Source of the DNA: an uncultured Paracoccaceae bacterium
GTDB lineage: Bacteria > Pseudomonadota > Alphaproteobacteria > Rhodobacterales > Rhodobacteraceae
DNA: 64,000 nucleotides
Direction of reading: 5' to 3'
Assembly: GCA_947503925.1 (NCBI GenBank)
Contig: CANNFQ010000004.1
Coordinates: 124,001 to 188,000, forward strand
In this document: positions 1 to 9,137 of the stretch, piece by piece
How the letters are laid out: every line of letters begins with the position of its first letter
How positions within the stretch are numbered: position 1 is the first letter of the stretch
Notes under the pieces: generated by a model
Told to the model about the DNA's origin: nothing
What the model saw: the letters and a program-made list of their open reading frames with translations, nothing else
Database searches by the model: none
Made by a program: the position numbers and the translations under genes

Positions 1-426
1 GCCACCCCCGATATCACCCTGACATCCAAGGTGATCGATGGGACATTCCCTGATTATACGCGGGTCATCCCGCAAGGAAACACACGCAAGCTGGAGGTCG
101 ATGCCAGCGAGTTCGCAAAGGCGGTGGATCGGGTGGCAACAGTGTCTTCTGAACGGTCGCGGGCCGTCAAACTGGCATTGGACGAAGACCGGCTGATCCT
201 GTCCGTGAACGCCCCCGATAGCGGCGCGGCAGAGGAAGAACTGGCCGTTGCCTATGGTGATGAGAGGCTAGAAATTGGCTTTAATGCCAAATACTTGCTG
301 GAAATTGCCAGTCAGGTCGATCGCGAAAACGCTGTTTTCATGTTCAACTCCTCTGGCGATCCGACATTGATGCGCGAAGGCAATGACACCTCTGCCGTTT
401 ATGTTGTCATGCCGATGCGCGTGTGA
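1..426 (+). CDS. dnaN: DNA polymerase III subunit beta (sliding clamp), C-terminal part
   Basis: The frame is open from base 1, so the gene begins before the window; about 141 C-terminal residues are seen. The conserved block VIDGTFPDYTRVIP and the C-terminal end VYVVMPMRV are typical of the third clamp domain. The protein forms a ring dimer that tethers DNA polymerase III to DNA and binds many repair factors. Its place directly before recF and near gyrB matches the classic dnaA-dnaN-recF-gyrB order around the origin. The first in-frame Met at base 31 is internal, not the start. Confidence 0.96.
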   Translation, partial: ATPDITLTSKVIDGTFPDYTRVIPQGNTRKLEVDASEFAKAVDRVATVSSERSRAVKLALDEDRLILSVNAPDSGAAEEELAVAYGDERLEIGFNAKYLLEIASQVDRENAVFMFNSSGDPTLMREGNDTSAVYVVMPMRV

Positions 427-433
427 CGGGGTC

Positions 434-478
434 AAAATTTTTCAAAATTTTTGAGGACAGGATTTTGGGAAATCCTGT
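434..478. repeat. Tandem hairpins with AAATCC/GGATTT palindrome between dnaN and recF
   Basis: An AT-rich self-complementary stretch (434-452) is followed by a clean stem of 9 bp at 457-465/470-478 with a TGGG loop. The core GGATTT/AAATCC recurs at 30295-30314 and 32113-32132. No U tract follows, so it is not a standard terminator for dnaN; it may modulate transcription or RNA stability between dnaN and recF. Confidence 0.6.
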
Positions 479-487
479 TCAGCGCCC

Positions 488-1588
488 ATGACGAAACTCG
501 CATTTCGCGAACTGACACTTTCGCATTTCCGCTCGCATAAACGTGCCGAATTGGATCTTGGCCCGCAACCCATCGCCATCTACGGCCCAAACGGGGCGGG
601 AAAGACAAATCTGATTGAGGCGGTATCGCTGTTATCGCCGGGCCGTGGGTTGCGCCGCGCGGCGGCAGATGATCTGACCCGCAAACCCGAGGCGCTGGGG
701 TGGAAGATCACCGGCGTTCTGCAATCCCTGCACCAGACACATGAATTGGAAACATGGGCCGAGGCCGGCAGCCCCCGCCAATTGCGTATTGATGGTAAGG
801 CCGCACCGCAAACGGCCCTTGGCCGCATTGCCCGTATCTTGTGGCTCGTGCCATCAATGGACAGGCTCTGGATCGAAGGGGCCGAGGGGCGCAGGCGATT
901 TCTTGACCGTGCCACGCTCAGCTTTGAACCGACGCACGCAGAGGCGGTTTTGTCCTATGAAAAGGCAATGCGGGAACGCAACCGGTTGCTCAAGGATATG
1001 GTGCGCGATCCGCATTGGTACACGGCGATCGAGGCGCAGATGGCTGATGCGACGACCGCGATCCAATCCAACCGTCGCCGTGCGATTGCGGAATTGACCG
1101 CAGCGCAGGACGCTGCCGATACCCCATTCCCGACTGCAACGCTTGCATTGACCAGTGCGGAACCGATCCCGGATGATCTGCAAGTCGCGCTGGCCGACAA
1201 CCGGCCACGCGACATGGCAGCAGGGCGCACATTGATCGGGCCGCACAGGGCGGATCTGGATGCGGTGTTCACCGATAAGGGGGTGCCAGCCAAGGATTGT
1301 TCAACAGGTGAACAGAAGGCAATTCTGATCAGCCTGATCCTGGCCAATGCGCGGGCGCTGGCCCGGGATTTCGGGGCGCCACCGATCCTGCTTTTGGATG
1401 AGGTCGCGGCCCATCTTGACGCATCACGCCGCGCTGCGCTTTATGATGAAATCTGCGATCTTGATGCGCAGGCCTTCATGACCGGGACCGGGGCAGAGCT
1501 TTTTGCCGAACTTGGGGACCGCGCCCAATATCTGGAAGTCACCGAAACCGGTGGTATCTCCGCGACCACACGAAAGGACACAGCATGA
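488..1588 (+). CDS. recF: DNA replication and repair protein RecF
   Basis: 366 residues, the usual RecF length. An SMC-like ABC ATPase: Walker A GPNGAGKT lies near residues 34-41, the signature-like STGEQKA near 272, and a Walker B ILLLDEVAAHLD near 302. RecF binds gapped DNA and, with RecO and RecR, loads RecA at stalled forks. The gene follows dnaN by 61 bp, and its stop overlaps the next start (ATGA), suggesting translational coupling to the VOC protein gene downstream, an unusual partner. Confidence 0.96.
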   Translation: MTKLAFRELTLSHFRSHKRAELDLGPQPIAIYGPNGAGKTNLIEAVSLLSPGRGLRRAAADDLTRKPEALGWKITGVLQSLHQTHELETWAEAGSPRQLRIDGKAAPQTALGRIARILWLVPSMDRLWIEGAEGRRRFLDRATLSFEPTHAEAVLSYEKAMRERNRLLKDMVRDPHWYTAIEAQMADATTAIQSNRRRAIAELTAAQDAADTPFPTATLALTSAEPIPDDLQVALADNRPRDMAAGRTLIGPHRADLDAVFTDKGVPAKDCSTGEQKAILISLILANARALARDFGAPPILLLDEVAAHLDASRRAALYDEICDLDAQAFMTGTGAELFAELGDRAQYLEVTETGGISATTRKDTA

Positions 1589-2022
1589 CCCCGCAACGCG
1601 TCACCCTGATCACACTTGGCGTTGACGATCTGGAACGGTCAAAGGCGTTTTATGCGGAACTCGGTTGGATGCCGCATTCCGAAGTACCCGGTCAGGTCGT
1701 GTTCTATCAAATCAACGGAATGGCATTTGGTTTCTTCAGGCGTGCGGCGCTGGCCAAGGAACAGAACAGGCCTGATGCCGCATTGGGAACTGGGGCGATG
1801 ACCCTTGCCCAGAATATGCAAAGCACGGCCGATGTTGACGATGCCTTCGCCAGGGCTATCGCCGCTGGTGCAACGCTGTTGGCCAAACCGGCAAAGATGG
1901 CCTGGGGCGGCTATTCCAGCTACTATGCCGATCCGGACGGGCATGTCTGGGAATGCGCCTATAATCCGTTCTGGTCACTTAACGACGATGGCAGCCTGAC
2001 CTTACCCGCCGATGCAGATTGA
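1585..2022 (+). CDS. VOC-family (glyoxalase-like) protein
   Basis: 145 residues with the two beta-alpha-beta-beta-beta modules of the vicinal oxygen chelate fold: the start VTLITLGVDDLERSKAFYAELGW is a standard glyoxalase/bleomycin-resistance N-terminus, and YYADPDGHVWECAYNP near residues 112-127 is the C-terminal module with the metal-type Glu. The substrate cannot be told. The start overlaps recF by 4 bp and the stop overlaps the next gene by 11 bp, so recF, this gene and the acetyltransferase are probably co-transcribed. Confidence 0.85.
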   Translation: MTPQRVTLITLGVDDLERSKAFYAELGWMPHSEVPGQVVFYQINGMAFGFFRRAALAKEQNRPDAALGTGAMTLAQNMQSTADVDDAFARAIAAGATLLAKPAKMAWGGYSSYYADPDGHVWECAYNPFWSLNDDGSLTLPADAD

Positions 2023-2551
2023 ACATATCCCCGAACTGGCGCTGACCGCGCAGGACGACCAGCAGATCGCCGATTTGGTCAATACAGCCTTTGGCGGGGC
2101 CGGCCCAAGTGGCTTTGGTGGCCGATCTTATCATCAACAGCGCCATCACCTGCGGATTATCACCCGTGCGGATGGGGCCGTGATCGGCCATATTGCCGTT
2201 CTTTTTCGGGCGATCCGTGTCGGCGGACAGCTTGTGCAGATCACCGGATTGGCCGAGGTAGCGACCCACCCGGATCATACCGGGCGGGGTGTCGCCTCTT
2301 TATTGCTCAAGGATGCTATTGTACAATCGCGCGACAGTCTGGCTGCGTTTGTAGTGCTGTTTGGCGACCACCCAATCTATACCAAGCATGGTTTTCAATC
2401 TATGGGCAATCCGTTGCGCTACGGCGCGATGGATGGTTGTCGGACAGATGATGTGATGACACAAATCGATGATACGCTGATGGTTCTGCCCTTGGGCGAT
2501 GCGGTCTGGGATCCGCAGGGCGAAGTTGATTTGCTGGGGCATAAGTTCTGA
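2012..2551 (+). CDS. GNAT-family N-acetyltransferase
   Basis: 179 residues. The acetyl-CoA binding motif A appears as VATHPDHTGRGVASLLLKDAI (Q/RxxGxG/A type) near residues 86-106, preceded by the strand that ends LAE. The overall pattern resembles the YhbS-like group of predicted acetyltransferases. It starts inside the 3' end of the VOC gene and ends 1 bp before the LysE gene, so it sits in the recF-linked operon. The acceptor substrate is unknown. Confidence 0.82.
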   Translation: MQIEHIPELALTAQDDQQIADLVNTAFGGAGPSGFGGRSYHQQRHHLRIITRADGAVIGHIAVLFRAIRVGGQLVQITGLAEVATHPDHTGRGVASLLLKDAIVQSRDSLAAFVVLFGDHPIYTKHGFQSMGNPLRYGAMDGCRTDDVMTQIDDTLMVLPLGDAVWDPQGEVDLLGHKF

Positions 2552-2552
2552 G

Positions 2553-3173
2553 ATGACTGTAACAACTGCAGACCTTCTGCTTTATGCGGGCGCGCTGCTG
2601 GTCTTGTTCATGACGCCTGGCCCGGTTTGGGTCGCCTTGACGGCGCGGGCCTTGTCGGGAGGGTTTCATGCGGCTTGGCCCGTTGCGCTGGGCGTTGTCG
2701 TGGGCGACGTCATCTGGCCGTTTCTGGCCATTCTGGGGGTGACCTGGATTGTGTCGGTCTATGGCGGTTTCATGACCCTGCTGCGCTGGGTGGCCTGCTT
2801 CACATTTCTGATCATGGGGGCGTTGATCATCCGCAACGCGGATAAGACCATCGCTGCGGATAGCCGGCTGACACGTCCCGGCATGTGGGCGGGATTTCTG
2901 GCGGGGCTGGCCGTGATCATGGGCAACCCCAAGGCTATTCTGTTCTACATGGGCATGTTGCCAGGGTTCTTTGATTTGACCCGGCTGACATGGCCCGATA
3001 TCGCCGCGATTTGCTTTCTGTCATTTCTCGTCCCGCTTGCTGGAAACCTCATCATGGCGCTTACCATCGGTCGGGTGCGCCGGTTCTTGACGACATCATC
3101 GGCTATTCGCAGAACCAATCTGATCGCTGGCGTCCTGCTGATTTGCGTGGGCCTTGTGATCCCGTTTGCGTGA
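2553..3173 (+). CDS. LysE/RhtB-family amino-acid exporter
   Basis: 206 residues with about six hydrophobic segments. The N-terminal FMTPGPVWVALTARALSGG pattern and the GNPKAILFYMGMLPGF block near residue 130 are hallmarks of the LysE/RhtB efflux family, which exports amino acids or related metabolites across the inner membrane. An upstream in-frame Met at 2499 lies inside the previous gene; the ATG at 2553, one base after that gene's stop, is preferred. Last gene of the recF-linked run; a palindrome follows. Confidence 0.85.
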   Translation: MTVTTADLLLYAGALLVLFMTPGPVWVALTARALSGGFHAAWPVALGVVVGDVIWPFLAILGVTWIVSVYGGFMTLLRWVACFTFLIMGALIIRNADKTIAADSRLTRPGMWAGFLAGLAVIMGNPKAILFYMGMLPGFFDLTRLTWPDIAAICFLSFLVPLAGNLIMALTIGRVRRFLTTSSAIRRTNLIAGVLLICVGLVIPFA

Positions 3174-3177
3174 TGCG

Positions 3178-3203
3178 GTAAGATGGGTTTAAACCCATCT
3201 TAC
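3178..3203. repeat. 26-bp perfect palindrome after the LysE gene
   Basis: Stem arms GTAAGATGGGT and ACCCATCTTAC around a TTAA centre, starting 5 bp after the LysE-gene stop. It can fold into an 11-bp hairpin and could end transcription of the recF operon, but no T run follows. The shape resembles short extragenic palindromes (GGTGGG/CCCACC type) that I recall as common in Rhodobacteraceae; only one copy is in this window. Confidence 0.6.
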
Positions 3204-3242
3204 GGAACCGGTCTCTCAGCCACAAAATCTTGTGTCATTTGC

Positions 3243-3271
3243 GTGACAACCACCCCGAAAACGCATATATT
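3243..3271 (+). promoter_or_regulatory. Probable sigma-70 promoter of gyrB
   Basis: GTGACA at 3243-3248 and TATATT at 3266-3271 each match five of six consensus positions, with an ideal 17-bp spacer. The expected start of transcription is near 3278, about 20 bp before the gyrB ATG. An inverted repeat TGTCA-N6-TGACA (3233-3248) overlaps the -35 and could be a regulator site. Confidence 0.55.
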
Positions 3272-3299
3272 TTGGGGGTAAAGACACGGGACAAAATAC

Positions 3300-5714
3300 A
3301 TGGCCGACGACAATAAAAACCAAGAAGATTACGGCGCAGATTCCATCAAGGTTCTCAAAGGCTTAGAGGCGGTACGCAAGCGTCCCGGCATGTATATCGG
3401 TGACACCGATGACGGGTCTGGTCTGCACCATATGGTTTATGAGGTTGTCGATAACGGCATTGATGAGGCTTTGGCTGGTCACGCCGACCATGTCTACGTG
3501 AAAATTAACCCCGATGCGTCGGTCACGGTCGGCGATAATGGGCGCGGCATTCCGGTTGGTATCCACGAGGAAGAGGGCGTATCCGCGGCAGAGGTCATCA
3601 TGACCCAACTGCATGCAGGCGGGAAGTTTGACAGCAACTCCTACAAGGTCTCGGGTGGTTTGCATGGCGTTGGCGTTTCTGTTGTGAATGCGCTGTCCGA
3701 CTACCTTGAACTGCGCATCTGGCGGGACGGCAAGGAGCACTATGCAAGGTTCGAGGGCGGCTTCACCAAAGAACATCTGCGTGTCGAAGGCGACGCTAAC
3801 GGACGCAAGGGCACAGAGGTTACTTTCCTTGCCTCAACTGACACCTTCAGCAACCGCGACTTTGACTTTCACATCCTCGAAAAGCGCCTGCGCGAACTGG
3901 CCTTCCTGAATTCCGGTGTCAAAATCATCCTCGAAGACTTGCGGCCCGCCGAACCGCTCAAGACTGAACTGTTCTACGAGGGCGGCGTCAAGGAATTCGT
4001 CAAATATCTCGACCGTTCCAAGACCCCGCTGATGGACGAGCCGATCTATGTCGCTGGTGAGCGTGACGATATCGGCGTCGAAGTGGCGATGTGGTGGAAC
4101 GACAGTTACAACGAAATGGTGCTACCCTTCACCAATAACATCCCGCAACGCGACGGCGGCACCCATATGGCGGGTTTCCGCGGCGCGCTGACCAGGGCGA
4201 TTGCGAAATATGCCACCGAAACCGGGATCACCAAAAAAGAAAAAGTCTCACTTACCGGGGATGACGCCCGCGAGGGATTGACCTGCGTGCTGTCCGTCAA
4301 AGTGCCCGACCCAAAATTTTCCAGCCAGACCAAGGATAAATTGGTCAGTTCAGAGGTGCGGCCGGCGGTCGAAAATCTGATGGGCGAAAAGCTGAACGAA
4401 TGGTTTGAGGAAAACCCGGCAGAAGCCAAGATGATCATTACCAAGATCGTCGAAGCCGCCGCCGCCCGTGAGGCCGCCCGCAAGGCTCGCGAAATCCGGC
4501 GCAAGTCCGCGATGGACGTCAATTTCAACGCGTCCAAATTAAAAGACTGTTCCGAAAAAGACCCTTCCAAGACCGAAGTCTTTCTGGTGGAGGGTGATAG
4601 CGCCGGTGGCTCCGCCCAGACAGGCCGCGACCGTGGTACGCAGGCGATCCTGCCGCTGAAGGGTAAAATCCTGAACGTGGAACGGGCCCGTTTTGACCGG
4701 ATGCTGTCATCCCAGGAAATCGGCAACCTTGTCATGGCGCTGGGCACCGGGATTGGCCGTGATGAATTCAACATCGACAAGCTGCGCTATCACAAGGTCA
4801 TCATCATGACCGACGCGGACGTCGACGGGGCGCATATCCGGACATTGCTGCTGACCTTCTTCTTCCGGCAGATGCCGGAACTCATCGAAGGCGGCTACCT
4901 CTATATCGCACAACCACCCCTGTATAAGGTCGCGCGCGGCAAATCCGAGGTTTACCTCAAAGACCAAGCCGCGATGGACGAATACCTGATCGAACAGGGG
5001 ATCGAAGGCGCGCTGCTGCGGCAAGGCAATGGCGAGGAAATCACCGGTGCCGACTTGCGCCGCGTGGTAGATGAGGCACGGCAACTCAAACGCGTGCTAG
5101 AGGCCTTCCCAACGCACTACCCGCGCCACATCCTCGAACAGGCTGCCATCGCAGGTGCGTTTGTTCCCGGCGTCGTGGACAATGACCTGCAAGGCACTGC
5201 CGACCGGGTGGCCCAGCGGCTCGATCTGATCGCGCTTGAATGGGAGCGTGGCTGGCAGGGGCGGATCACGCAGGACAAGGGCATGCGGCTGGCCCGTATC
5301 CTGCGCGGCGTGGAAGAGGTGCGCACGCTCGACGGACAAATGCTGCGATCAGGCGAGGCACGGCGCACGGGGACATTCACCAAAAGCCTACAAGACGTCT
5401 ACAACCTGCCCGCCACACTGGTGCGCAAAGACCGCAGCCAAATCATCCATGGGCCGCTTGACCTGCTCAGAGCTATTCTGGAAGAAGGCGAAAAGGGCCT
5501 GTCGCTGCAACGCTACAAAGGTCTGGGCGAAATGAACCCTGATCAGCTTTGGGAAACGACGCTCGACCCTGACGCGCGGACGCTATTGCAGGTCAAGGTC
5601 GAAGATGTGGCAGAGGCGGACGACCTTTTCACCAAACTGATGGGTGATGTGGTTGAACCACGGCGTGAGTTTATCCAAAACAACGCGCTGAGCGTCGAAA
5701 ACCTAGATTTCTGA
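3300..5714 (+). CDS. gyrB: DNA gyrase subunit B
   Basis: 804 residues, full length. GHKL ATPase domain at the N-terminus (EVVDNGIDEA near 48, DNGRGIPVGIH near 79, GGLHGVGVSVVNAL near 119), transducer domain, then the TOPRIM metal site (EGDSAGGSA near 431; DADVDGAHIRT near 506) and the C-terminal YKGLGEMNPDQLW that contacts GyrA. Gyrase introduces negative supercoils with ATP. It has its own likely promoter just upstream. The loop around residues 560-690 is longer than in E. coli-independent short forms but is usual for proteobacterial GyrB. Confidence 0.98.
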   Translation: MADDNKNQEDYGADSIKVLKGLEAVRKRPGMYIGDTDDGSGLHHMVYEVVDNGIDEALAGHADHVYVKINPDASVTVGDNGRGIPVGIHEEEGVSAAEVIMTQLHAGGKFDSNSYKVSGGLHGVGVSVVNALSDYLELRIWRDGKEHYARFEGGFTKEHLRVEGDANGRKGTEVTFLASTDTFSNRDFDFHILEKRLRELAFLNSGVKIILEDLRPAEPLKTELFYEGGVKEFVKYLDRSKTPLMDEPIYVAGERDDIGVEVAMWWNDSYNEMVLPFTNNIPQRDGGTHMAGFRGALTRAIAKYATETGITKKEKVSLTGDDAREGLTCVLSVKVPDPKFSSQTKDKLVSSEVRPAVENLMGEKLNEWFEENPAEAKMIITKIVEAAAAREAARKAREIRRKSAMDVNFNASKLKDCSEKDPSKTEVFLVEGDSAGGSAQTGRDRGTQAILPLKGKILNVERARFDRMLSSQEIGNLVMALGTGIGRDEFNIDKLRYHKVIIMTDADVDGAHIRTLLLTFFFRQMPELIEGGYLYIAQPPLYKVARGKSEVYLKDQAAMDEYLIEQGIEGALLRQGNGEEITGADLRRVVDEARQLKRVLEAFPTHYPRHILEQAAIAGAFVPGVVDNDLQGTADRVAQRLDLIALEWERGWQGRITQDKGMRLARILRGVEEVRTLDGQMLRSGEARRTGTFTKSLQDVYNLPATLVRKDRSQIIHGPLDLLRAILEEGEKGLSLQRYKGLGEMNPDQLWETTLDPDARTLLQVKVEDVAEADDLFTKLMGDVVEPRREFIQNNALSVENLDF

Positions 5715-5808
5715 CGCGTTCCAGGCTCAGGTGATTGCAAGGCATTGCGGTCGCCCCGGGGCGGCGGCCAGCAAAGTATTGGCGCTCTGAATCGGGAAAG
5801 GTTGAGAT

Positions 5809-6861
5809 ATGAAATCGCTGGTTCTGGAACGGAAAGACGAACTTAGCCTGCGCGACTTTCCGGCGATTGACCGAGAGGAAGAAGTGCTGGGCTCACGCGA
5901 CGTGCGCATCAAGCTGCACACGGTCGGCATCTGCGGGTCCGATGTGCATTACTACACGCATGGGCGGATCGGGCCGTTTGTCGTGAATAAACCAATGATT
6001 TTGGGGCACGAAGCCTCCGGCACGGTGATCGAGGTTGGCGCAGAGGTCACAACACTGAAAGAAGGCGACAGGGTTTGCATGGAACCGGGCATCCCCGACC
6101 CACATAGCAAAGCCACCCAGTTGGGCATGTATAATATTGATCCCGCCGTTCGGTTTTGGGCAACACCGCCCGTGCACGGCATCCTGCGCCCGACCTGCGT
6201 GCACCCCGAAGCTTTCACCTACAAACTGCCCGACAATGTCAGCTTCGCAGAGGCTGCGATGGTCGAACCTTTGGCCGTGGGTGTGCATGCCGCGACGAAA
6301 GCACGGGTAAAGCCGGGCGACAGCGCTGTTGTGATGGGGGCAGGGCCGATAGGGCTGGTCACTGCACTGTCAGCGTTGGCCGCCGGATGTGCCAAGGTAT
6401 TTGTCAGCGATCTGGCCGCGCAAAAGCTTGATATTGCGGGCTCCCTCAGCCCCGCAGTCATTGCCGTCGACGTTAACGCGCAAGACCTGACAGAGGTGGT
6501 CAAGCGCGATACAGTTGGCTGGGGCGCTGATATCGTGTTCGAAGCCACAGGCAGTCCGCAAGCTGCCAAAACAGTGTTCGAACCCCTGTGTCCGGGCGGT
6601 TGTGTGGTCATGATCGGCGGGCAGCCTGATCCGATCCTCTATGATGCGGGGGCTGCCATGATCCGCGAAGCGCGGGTCGAAAACATCTTTCGATATGCGC
6701 ATGTGTTCCCCCGCTGTGTCGGCATGCTCAGCTCGGGGGCAATTGATGTCAAACCGCTCATCACCCGAACATTCGACTTTGCAGATAGCGTGCAGGCGTT
6801 TGAAATCGCGGCATCCGCGCCACCGGCAGATGTGAAGATGCAGATCACTTTACCGCAATAA
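5809..6861 (+). CDS. NAD-dependent xylitol (polyol) dehydrogenase, MDR family
   Basis: 350 residues. Zinc-dependent medium-chain dehydrogenase of the sorbitol/xylitol group: catalytic-zinc residues in [15 protein letters not shown] (Cys42) and GHEASG (His67, Glu68), and a Rossmann GAGPIGLV near residue 175. The four cysteines of the structural zinc lobe are absent; the EPGIPDP segment in their place is what I recall for xylitol dehydrogenases of this order. It would oxidise xylitol to xylulose. Xylulokinase follows after 159 bp, supporting that reading. RBS-like GGAAAGGTTGAG precedes the ATG. Confidence 0.85.
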   Translation: MKSLVLERKDELSLRDFPAIDREEEVLGSRDVRIKLHTVGICGSDVHYYTHGRIGPFVVNKPMILGHEASGTVIEVGAEVTTLKEGDRVCMEPGIPDPHSKATQLGMYNIDPAVRFWATPPVHGILRPTCVHPEAFTYKLPDNVSFAEAAMVEPLAVGVHAATKARVKPGDSAVVMGAGPIGLVTALSALAAGCAKVFVSDLAAQKLDIAGSLSPAVIAVDVNAQDLTEVVKRDTVGWGADIVFEATGSPQAAKTVFEPLCPGGCVVMIGGQPDPILYDAGAAMIREARVENIFRYAHVFPRCVGMLSSGAIDVKPLITRTFDFADSVQAFEIAASAPPADVKMQITLPQ

Positions 6862-7020
6862 GGTGTCAACACGCTCTTCGCATACCATCACGCAACGGCG
6901 GTGTCGGACCAGAAATACCCGGAAACGAAGCTTCTGGTGCGATACGCTTGATGCGACGCCGGTTGTTGGGCAGTTTGGGCGTGGTCCTCGCGCCGGAAAA
7001 AATTGCTGGAAGGTATCTAA

Positions 7021-8472
7021 ATGACGTTTCTCGGGATCGATCTGGGGACTTCCGGTCTGCGCGCCTTGCTTGTCGATGAAAATGGCGTGCCTATCGGTTC
7101 AACCGAACAACATTACAGCGTCGCGCACCCGCAAAACGGCTGGTCTGAACAGGACCCGGCAGACTGGATCGCAGCATTTGAGGCCGCGATCAATGAGATG
7201 CGGAACAGTTATCCCGCGTTTTCCGACCTACGGGGCATTGGGGTGGCTGGGCATATGCATGGGGCAACGCTTCTGGATAAATCGGATCAGGTTCTGCGGC
7301 CCTGTATCCTCTGGAACGATCAACGCTCCCATGAGGAGGCTGCCGTCCTGGATAGCACTGAAGGCGTGCGCGATCTGTCCGGCAACGTCGTCTTTCCGGG
7401 CTTCACCGCGCCAAAATTGCAATGGGTGCGCAAGAACGAACCAGCGATATTTGAACAAGTGGCCAAGGTCCTGCTGCCGGCAGCCTATCTGAACTTCTAC
7501 CTCACCGGTGACCACGTGGCGGACATGTCCGACAGTGCGGGAACATCATGGCTCGATGTGGGGCAACGGGATTGGTCGGATCATCTGTTGGCGGCTGGCA
7601 ACATGCGGCGCGATCAGATGCCGCGCCTTGTCGAGGGGTCCGATGCGGCAGGCACCCTGCGCAAGGACCTGGCCCAAGAGTGGGGACTGAATAACACCGT
7701 GACCGTGGCTGGCGGTGCTGGTGACAATGCGGCGGCGGCCTGCGGGATCGGTGCCTTGGATGAGGGGCAGGGTTTCGTCTCGCTCGGCACGTCCGGGGTG
7801 CTTCTGGCGGCGCGTGATGGATACCGGCCTGCGCCGGAAACGGCTGTGCACACGTTTTGCCACGCGGTGCCGGGACGCTGGTATCAAATGGGGGTGATGC
7901 TATCCGCGACAGACAGCCTCAACTGGTTCGCGCGGATCACGAGCCAGACACCATCTGACCTGACATCCGGCCTTGGAGACACATTGCATGCACCCGGGCA
8001 GGTGCGGTTCCTGCCGTACCTGTCGGGGGAAAGAACACCCCATAACGACGCTGAAATCAAAGCGGGCTTCACCGGGCTATCCGCCGGGACATCGCGGGAT
8101 GATCTGACGCGGGCCGTGTTGGAAGGCGTGGCCTTCGGCTTGCGCGACAACTACGATGCCCTTGCCGCAACTGACACAAAATTGAACAAGATCATAGCAA
8201 TCGGCGGCGGAACCGCATCACGTTACTGGCTGAAACTCATCGCGACACTGTTAGGGATACCGCTGCAACTGCCAGCCTCCAGCGAGTTTGGCGCCGCACT
8301 AGGCGGCGCGCGGCTAGCTATGATCGCAGCCACCGGTGCGTCACCTGAAAGCATCATCATCTCACCCGACATACAAGAGGAGTTTCAACCGGACAGCAGG
8401 CTGCGAAACGCATTCGAAGACGCCTATCATGGATTTCGGGCAGCCTATTCGGGAATGAAGAAAATCCAGTGA
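7021..8472 (+). CDS. xylB: Xylulokinase
   Basis: 483 residues, FGGY carbohydrate kinase. The N-terminal phosphate loop FLGIDLGTSGLRALLVDENG, the WNDQRSHEEA block near residue 98 and the C-terminal AIGGGTASRYWLKLIA near 397 fit XylB well. It phosphorylates D-xylulose to xylulose 5-phosphate for the pentose phosphate pathway. Paired with the polyol dehydrogenase upstream, the two give xylitol to xylulose 5-phosphate; no polyol transporter or regulator is beside them. Its stop lies 11 bp from the end of kpsT on the other strand. Confidence 0.93.
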   Translation: MTFLGIDLGTSGLRALLVDENGVPIGSTEQHYSVAHPQNGWSEQDPADWIAAFEAAINEMRNSYPAFSDLRGIGVAGHMHGATLLDKSDQVLRPCILWNDQRSHEEAAVLDSTEGVRDLSGNVVFPGFTAPKLQWVRKNEPAIFEQVAKVLLPAAYLNFYLTGDHVADMSDSAGTSWLDVGQRDWSDHLLAAGNMRRDQMPRLVEGSDAAGTLRKDLAQEWGLNNTVTVAGGAGDNAAAACGIGALDEGQGFVSLGTSGVLLAARDGYRPAPETAVHTFCHAVPGRWYQMGVMLSATDSLNWFARITSQTPSDLTSGLGDTLHAPGQVRFLPYLSGERTPHNDAEIKAGFTGLSAGTSRDDLTRAVLEGVAFGLRDNYDALAATDTKLNKIIAIGGGTASRYWLKLIATLLGIPLQLPASSEFGAALGGARLAMIAATGASPESIIISPDIQEEFQPDSRLRNAFEDAYHGFRAAYSGMKKIQ

Positions 8473-8483
8473 AACGCGATAGG

Positions 8484-9137
8484 TTAACGATTGAGCTCTT
8501 TATACGCTGCCAGCAGGTCAGCTACATCGTCAAAGAACCGAATGGTTTGACCTTCGAATAACAGACCGCAATCGCAATATTGCTGAATCGTGTGGGCCGA
8601 ATGGGACACCATGATGATCTGGCTATTCGCTAGTTTGTCCTTGAATACGGCCTGGCTTTTCTTCTTGAAATCGTCGTCGCCGACGGCTGTAATCTCATCG
8701 ATCAGATAGACATCAAAATCGATTGCCATGCTCAGACCAAACGCCAACCTGGCTTTCATGCCGTTGGAATAAGTCTTGATTGGCAGGCGCAGCGATGGGC
8801 CCAGTTCGGCAAAGGCGCGCACATATTCAATCACGCGTTTGGTATCCTGACCATAGATGCGCGACACGAACCTGATATTCTCTATCCCGGTCATACTGCC
8901 GTTGAATCCGCCGGAAAAACCAAGCGGCCATGATACTTGTGGCGAGCGAAAGATGTGGCCGGCGTCGGGCGGCTCGATCCCTGCAATAAGCCGCATCATC
9001 GTGGATTTTCCAGCGCCATTCTTGCCCATGATCCCGATATTGCGATCCTTGGGAAACTCAAACGTGAAATTGGAAAGGATAGTCTTTTTGACACCCTTGA
9101 TCCGGTAGGATTTGCTGACGTCTTTGAAGGCAAGCAT
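8484..9137 (-). CDS. kpsT: Capsule polysaccharide ABC exporter, ATP-binding protein KpsT
   Basis: 217 residues, the short ATPase typical of group 2 capsule exporters. Walker A GKNGAGKSTMMRLIAG near residue 39, signature TYSNGMKARLAFGLSMA near 122, Walker B YLIDEITAVGDDDF near 145 and the switch His in MVSHS near 177. It drives export of the lipid-linked capsule chain through KpsM. Start codon directly follows the kpsM stop with no gap. Last gene of the six-gene minus-strand capsule operon. Confidence 0.93.
   Translation of the reverse strand: MLAFKDVSKSYRIKGVKKTILSNFTFEFPKDRNIGIMGKNGAGKSTMMRLIAGIEPPDAGHIFRSPQVSWPLGFSGGFNGSMTGIENIRFVSRIYGQDTKRVIEYVRAFAELGPSLRLPIKTYSNGMKARLAFGLSMAIDFDVYLIDEITAVGDDDFKKKSQAVFKDKLANSQIIMVSHSAHTIQQYCDCGLLFEGQTIRFFDDVADLLAAYKELNR

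Noticed and set aside
5752-5763. CGCCCCGGGGCG palindrome after gyrB as terminator
   Set aside because: No loop and no T run; 12-bp GC palindromes are expected by chance at this GC content.
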